A DNA stretch of 64,000 bases from JANPCX01 sp031431125 (GTDB lineage Bacteria; Pseudomonadota; Gammaproteobacteria; Burkholderiales; Burkholderiaceae_C), in assembly GCA_031431125.1 (NCBI GenBank), contig JANPCX010000045.1, positions 1-64,000 on the forward strand, read 5' to 3'. Shown in pieces: positions 59,988 to 64,000 of this stretch. The translations under genes and the position numbers were made by a program. The notes beneath the pieces are model-generated. The model was given only the letters and a program-made list of their open reading frames with translations, made no database searches and had not been told where the DNA came from. The stretch's first letter is position 1. Each line of letters starts with the position of its first letter.

Positions 59988-60488
59988 TCAGCCCGGACTG
60001 GGCAGAGCCGACAGCCTGTCCCTCAGCGCTTCAACCCGCCCCCGGTTCACGCCAAAGTCTTTGCGTCCCAAACGTGAGGCTGAACGCACGTCCACGCGCT
60101 GGTTTTGGGCGTCGTACCAAAACTCGGTGTCGTCCACGAAACGCAGCATGCCGCTGGTGAACTCGGCGCGCAGGTAGTTCTCGGACGACTCGACGACACG
60201 GCCGCCCGGCGTTTCTTCCACCAAACGCGCCAGGGCCGCGATGGTTTGGGCGCCGCTACCACGCACAGGCAGTGGCGCGATTTGCGCATAGACCCGCATC
60301 GGGTGATCGGCATGCAGCGCGGTTTGGCTGGACACGCTGTTGGGCGACCGCGACGGCGCTTTGAGGCGACCGTCTTTCACCCCGAGGTCGGACGGCGGCG
60401 TGCCGCGCAACAAACCCATGCGGCCCGCCACGAACAAGCCCACACCCAAAAGCACCACCAGCATCGAAGCGAGTTTGATCCAAGTCAT
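59988..60488 (-). CDS. DUF1499 domain protein
   Basis: This 166-aa protein has one N-terminal TM helix (LASMLVVLLGVGLFVAGRMG) and a DUF1499 domain with GVKDGRLKAPSRSPNSVSSQT, EETPGGRVVESSENYLRAEFTS and FVDDTEFWYD. Start ATG 60488 follows GAGGTG. It is 33 bp downstream of the HerA-like gene on the same strand. Function unknown. Confidence 0.85.
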   Translation of the reverse strand: MTWIKLASMLVVLLGVGLFVAGRMGLLRGTPPSDLGVKDGRLKAPSRSPNSVSSQTALHADHPMRVYAQIAPLPVRGSGAQTIAALARLVEETPGGRVVESSENYLRAEFTSGMLRFVDDTEFWYDAQNQRVDVRSASRLGRKDFGVNRGRVEALRDRLSALPSPG

Positions 60489-60521
60489 CGCATCACCTCA
60501 GTTGGTTTGCCAGAACAAAAC

Positions 60522-62060
60522 TCAGCGGCGACGCCCACCGCCACCCAAGATGCCGCCCAGCACGCCGCGCACAATCTCGCGGCCCACCGACGAGCCCACG
60601 GTGCGCACCGCGCTTTTGATGGCCGCCTGGGCCAGTCCTTCGTGTTTGCCGCCGCGTGGGCCGGTGCTGCCGAAGAGCAAGTCCGACAGGCCGCCGAACA
60701 TGCCACCACCCTGTGCTGGCGCTTGGTTGGCCGTCGTCGTGGCGGCAGAACCCGATCGCATCGCGTCGGCGTTGCCGGCGCTCTCAGCGGCTCGGCCTTT
60801 GAGTTTTTCGTAGGCCGACTCGCGGTCCACGGTTTTTTCGTACACGCCGGCCACCAAAGAATTGGCGACCAGGGTTTTGCGCTGCTCGGGCGTGATGGGC
60901 CCAATTTGGCTGCCCGGTGGCAATACGAACACTCGTTCTGTCACGCTGGGTCGGCCTTTGTCATCCAAGAAGCTGACCAAGGCTTCGCCGACCGCGAGCT
61001 CGGTGATCACGGTTTCAATGTCCAGCCCTGGGTTGGCGCGCATGGTGCTGGCCGCTGCTTTCACGGCTTTTTGATCGCGGGGGGTGAAGGCGCGCAGGGC
61101 GTGCTGCACGCGGTTGCCCAGCTGGGCCAGCACGGTGTCGGGAATGTCGAGCGGGTTTTGGGTCACAAAATAGACGCCCACGCCCTTGCTGCGCACCAGG
61201 CGCACCACGAGTTCTATGCGTTCGACCAAAGCGGCCGGCGCCTCTTTGAACAGCAAATGGGCTTCGTCAAAGAAAAAGACGAGCTTGGGCTTTTCCAGGT
61301 CGCCCACCTCGGGCAGTTGTTCAAAGAGCTCTGACAACATCCACAACAAGAAGGTGGCGTACAGGCGCGGGCTGTTCATCAGCTTGTCGGCCGACAAAAT
61401 ATTCACCACGCCTTTGCCGCCTTCGGTTTGCATGAAGTCGGCGATGTTGAGCATGGGCTCGCCGAAGAAACGATCCCCACCTTGTTCGTCAATTTGCAGC
61501 AAACCGCGCTGAATCGCGCCCACGCTGGCGGCGCTGACGTTGCCGTACTCGGTGGTGAACTCGCTGGCGTTTTCGCCCACGTGTTGCAGCATGGCGCGCA
61601 GGTCTTTCAGGTCGAGCAGTGCCATGCCGTTGTCGTCGGCAATTTTGAACACCATTTGCAGCACGCCTTGCTGGGTTTCATTCAGCGCCAGCATGCGGGC
61701 CAGCAGCAGGGGGCCCATGTCGCTGACGGTGGCGCGCACGGGGTGGCCCTGTTCGCCGAACACATCCCACAGGGTGCTGGGGCAGGAGGCGGCCTCGGGG
61801 GCGTCCAGGCCCCGTTCTTTCAAAATTTTGGCGAGTTTCTCGCTGATGCTGCCCTTTTGGGTCACGCCGGTAAGGTCGCCCTTCACATCGGCCATGAAGA
61901 CGGGAACCCCAATCTTGCTGAAGTTTTCCGCCATGGTCTGCAGCGTGATCGTCTTGCCGGTGCCCGTGGCCCCGGTGATCAGGCCATGCCGATTCGCCAA
62001 GGCGGGCAGCAGGTGGCACTCGGTTGAAGCGTGTTTGGCAATCAAGAGGGGCTCGCTCAT
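60522..62060 (-). CDS. HerA-like ATPase (DUF853 family)
   Basis: This 512-aa protein has Walker A ITGATGTGKT at residues 28-37 and Walker B LVFFFDEAHLLF. The end has a Gly-rich tail and GGILGGGGRRR. Members are helicase-like or FtsK/HerA superfamily ATPases; cellular role is unsettled. Start ATG 62060 after GGAG; an upstream start at 62111 is rejected. It heads a short operon with the DUF1499 gene. Confidence 0.88.
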   Translation of the reverse strand: MSEPLLIAKHASTECHLLPALANRHGLITGATGTGKTITLQTMAENFSKIGVPVFMADVKGDLTGVTQKGSISEKLAKILKERGLDAPEAASCPSTLWDVFGEQGHPVRATVSDMGPLLLARMLALNETQQGVLQMVFKIADDNGMALLDLKDLRAMLQHVGENASEFTTEYGNVSAASVGAIQRGLLQIDEQGGDRFFGEPMLNIADFMQTEGGKGVVNILSADKLMNSPRLYATFLLWMLSELFEQLPEVGDLEKPKLVFFFDEAHLLFKEAPAALVERIELVVRLVRSKGVGVYFVTQNPLDIPDTVLAQLGNRVQHALRAFTPRDQKAVKAAASTMRANPGLDIETVITELAVGEALVSFLDDKGRPSVTERVFVLPPGSQIGPITPEQRKTLVANSLVAGVYEKTVDRESAYEKLKGRAAESAGNADAMRSGSAATTTANQAPAQGGGMFGGLSDLLFGSTGPRGGKHEGLAQAAIKSAVRTVGSSVGREIVRGVLGGILGGGGRRR

Positions 62061-62085
62061 CGGGGACTCCAGGGGGTGGCACAAA

Positions 62086-62251
62086 TAGGAGCCTGCAGTA
62101 AAACCCCTCACGGCACCGAATGGTTCGGGCTCGGGCGGTCTGCGGCGTTGACTTTCTTGCCAATAGTCGGGCTATTGGCCTTGATCCTCGCCTAGCAGCC
62201 CATCCCGGTCCGAACGTTCGGCATCCGCGATGGGTTTTACAGAGGCTCCTA
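62086..62251. mobile_element. 166-bp MITE-like element related to the one at 19326
   Basis: TAGGAGCCTGCAGTAAAACCC at 62086-62106 is repeated inverted at 62232-62251 with a small difference. The centre has GCCAATAGTCGGGCTATTGGC at 62159-62179. In reverse complement it shares the CGGGATGGGCT, GCCAATAGCCC, CAACGCCG and AGACCGCCCGAG blocks with the 19326 element. It lies between the HerA-like gene and yebC. Confidence 0.65.
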
Positions 62252-62327
62252 GAATCGCAGTCTATCGAACTATTCAGACCGCCCTGGCCGCACTTGCCGT
62301 TGGGCGGTTGCAGCAACAGGAGCCTTC

Positions 62328-63053
62328 ATGGCCGGTCATTCCAAGTGGGCCAATATCCAGCACCGCAAAGGTCGCCAAGATGAAAAACGCGGCAAGGTCT
62401 GGACCCGCATCATCCGCGAAATCATCGTCGCCGCCCGCCAGGGTGGTCCTGACGCCAAAGACAACCCGCGCCTTCGTTTGGCAGTGGACAAAGCCAAAGC
62501 GGCCAACCTACCTGCCGAGACGGTCAAAAAGAACATCGACAAAGCCACCGGCAACCTGGAGGGCGTCACCTACGAAGAGGTGCGTTACGAGGGTTATGGC
62601 ATAGGAGGCGCGGCCATCATCGTCGACTGCATGACCGACAACCGCGTGCGCACCGTGGCCGAGGTACGCCACGCGTTCAGCAAACATGGCGGCAACCTGG
62701 GCACCGAAGGCTCAGTGGCCTTCCAGTTCAAACACTGCGGCCAGTTTTTCCTGGCCCCGGGCACGAGTGAAGACAAGGTGATGGAAGTGGCCCTGGAAGC
62801 CGGTGCCGACGACGTTGTCACGGGTAACGACGGTGCCATCGAGGTGTTGTGCGCGCCCGCTGCGTTTGAAGCCGTCAAAGCGGCGCTGCAAGCGGCGGCT
62901 TTGACCCCCGAGGTGGCCGAAGTCACGATGCGGCCCGAAAACACCATTTCTCTTTCAGGCGAAGACGGCGTGCGCATGCAAAAACTGCTGGACGTGATTG
63001 AAGACCTGGACGATGCGCAAGACGTGTTCCATAACGCGGAGATCGAGCCATGA
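62328..63053 (+). CDS. yebC: YebC/PmpR family regulatory protein
   Basis: This 241-aa protein of the TACO1/YebC family has MAGHSKWANIQHRKGRQDEKRGK at the start, GRDKAAN-like AVDKAKAANLPAETVKKNI, and YEGYGIGGAAIIVDCMTDN. Members help ribosomes through difficult sequences or act as transcription regulators. AGGAG is five bases before ATG 62328. It is coupled to purD by an ATGA overlap. Confidence 0.95.
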   Translation: MAGHSKWANIQHRKGRQDEKRGKVWTRIIREIIVAARQGGPDAKDNPRLRLAVDKAKAANLPAETVKKNIDKATGNLEGVTYEEVRYEGYGIGGAAIIVDCMTDNRVRTVAEVRHAFSKHGGNLGTEGSVAFQFKHCGQFFLAPGTSEDKVMEVALEAGADDVVTGNDGAIEVLCAPAAFEAVKAALQAAALTPEVAEVTMRPENTISLSGEDGVRMQKLLDVIEDLDDAQDVFHNAEIEP

Positions 63054-64000
63054 AGGTCCTCGTGATCGGCTCAGGCGGCCGCGAACACGCCATCGCGTGG
63101 AAGCTGTTGCAGTCCCAAAAAGTGCAAACCGTCTACGTGGCCCCCGGCAACGGCGGCACGGCACTCGACCCCAATTTGCACAACATCAACCTCACCGACT
63201 TCCAGGCCCTGGCCGACTTCGTGGTGAAGGAGCATGTGGTGCTCACCGTGGTGGGCCCCGAAGCGCCGCTGGCTGCAGGTTTGGTGGATTTCTTCCGTGC
63301 ACGCGGCCTGCGCATCTTCGGTCCCACCCAAGCGGCGGCGCAGTTGGAAAGCTCCAAGGCCTACGCCAAGGCCTTCATGAAACGACACGGCATTCCCACG
63401 GCGGCCTATGAAAACTTCACCGATGCCGCCTTGGCCCACGCCTATGTGGAGCAGCGTGGTGCGCCCATCGTCATCAAAGCCGACGGCCTGGCCGCAGGCA
63501 AGGGCGTGGTCGTGGCCACCACCCTGGCCGAGGCGCACGAAGCCATTGATTGGATGCTGGATAGCAGCGACAACAAACTCGGCGTGCAACACAACGCCGG
63601 TGTGGCGCGGGTGGTGATTGAAGACTTTTTGGAAGGCGAAGAAGCCAGCTTCATCGTCATGTGCGACGGCAAAAACGTGGTGTCCCTGGCCACCAGCCAA
63701 GACCACAAACGCCTGCTCGATGCCGACCAAGGCCCCAACACCGGTGGCATGGGTGCCTATTCACCCGCCCCCGTGGTCACGCCCAATGTGCATGCCAAAG
63801 CGATGCACGAAATCATCCTGCCCACCATCGCAGGCATGACCAAAGACGGCATTCCGTTCACGGGTTTTCTTTACGCCGGTCTAATGATCGACGCACAAGG
63901 CCAGCCACGCACCGTGGAGTTCAACTGCCGCCTGGGCGACCCCGAAACCCAGCCCATCATGATGCGTTTCAAGAGCGACCTGTTCGAGGTCTTCATGCAC
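63050..64000 (+). CDS. purD: Phosphoribosylamine-glycine ligase, 3' truncated by window
   Basis: This is the first 317 residues of the ATP-grasp enzyme for the second step of purine synthesis. It begins with MKVLVIGSGGREHAIAWKL and contains VVGPEAPLAAGLVDFF, VIKADGLAAGKGVVVA, FLEGEEASF, and EFNCRLGDPETQPI. The start overlaps the yebC stop (ATGA). The end lies beyond the window. Confidence 0.95.
   Translation, partial: MKVLVIGSGGREHAIAWKLLQSQKVQTVYVAPGNGGTALDPNLHNINLTDFQALADFVVKEHVVLTVVGPEAPLAAGLVDFFRARGLRIFGPTQAAAQLESSKAYAKAFMKRHGIPTAAYENFTDAALAHAYVEQRGAPIVIKADGLAAGKGVVVATTLAEAHEAIDWMLDSSDNKLGVQHNAGVARVVIEDFLEGEEASFIVMCDGKNVVSLATSQDHKRLLDADQGPNTGGMGAYSPAPVVTPNVHAKAMHEIILPTIAGMTKDGIPFTGFLYAGLMIDAQGQPRTVEFNCRLGDPETQPIMMRFKSDLFEVFMH

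Overview
The window reads as chromosome of a betaproteobacterium in the Burkholderiales, most likely a freshwater Comamonadaceae relative (Rhodoferax, Limnohabitans or Hydrogenophaga type). The evidence is the dense high-GC coding, the phaC-phaA-phaB polyhydroxybutyrate operon, glnS, pgeF, dusC, yebC-purD, and genome-wide palindromic repeats (CGTCATTCCCGCG...) typical of that group. This is a judgement from protein families; no 16S rRNA or tRNA gene was seen.

Layout. 1-6.1 kb (minus strand): a LapA-type cell-surface adhesin with a retention module and a TAAG cleavage motif, plus its own type I secretion ABC transporter and HlyD-type adaptor. 6.1-15.6 kb is housekeeping and metabolism: NUDIX hydrolase, FAA hydrolase plus maleylacetoacetate/maleylpyruvate isomerase, pgeF, the PHB operon, dusC, and an unexpected homologue of the Bacillus spore-coat transglutaminase Tgl. 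15.7-21.1 kb holds TIR-bounded non-coding elements, a DUF1800/DUF1501 export pair, a RelE/ParE-CopG toxin-antitoxin pair and small genes.

21.5-48 kb is the standout region. A second type I secretion system (ABC transporter with degenerate C39 domain, then HlyD adaptor) is followed by a reversed toxin-antitoxin pair, a glycosyltransferase, a YiaA-like protein, and a three-fold repeated gene pair. Each pair consists of a two-TM protein with a probable periplasmic domain and a GYSLGG lipase-like protein. In copies 1 and 2 the lipase-like gene is short (344 and 363 aa) and lacks the region carrying the likely catalytic Asp and His. In copy 3 it is the N-terminus of a 4935-residue RTX protein with six cadherin-like (He_PIG/CADG) domains. 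Genes in adjoining units overlap by ATGA, and the first two-TM gene is broken by one extra A in an A7 run. I read this as a secreted RTX lipase with a family of cognate immunity-like or accessory proteins and truncated lipase decoys; the function is inferred.

48-64 kb: a PAS-GGDEF protein with a degenerate active site, a broken REP-associated transposase, a four-domain lytic enzyme (peptidoglycan-binding, GH19-like, papain-like, alpha/beta hydrolase), an FHA-EAL protein, two small genes that may be integron cassettes, glnS, a Pro/Tyr/His-rich secreted protein, a C13-peptidase lipoprotein, DUF1499 and HerA-like genes, yebC, and the start of purD. No CRISPR array was seen.
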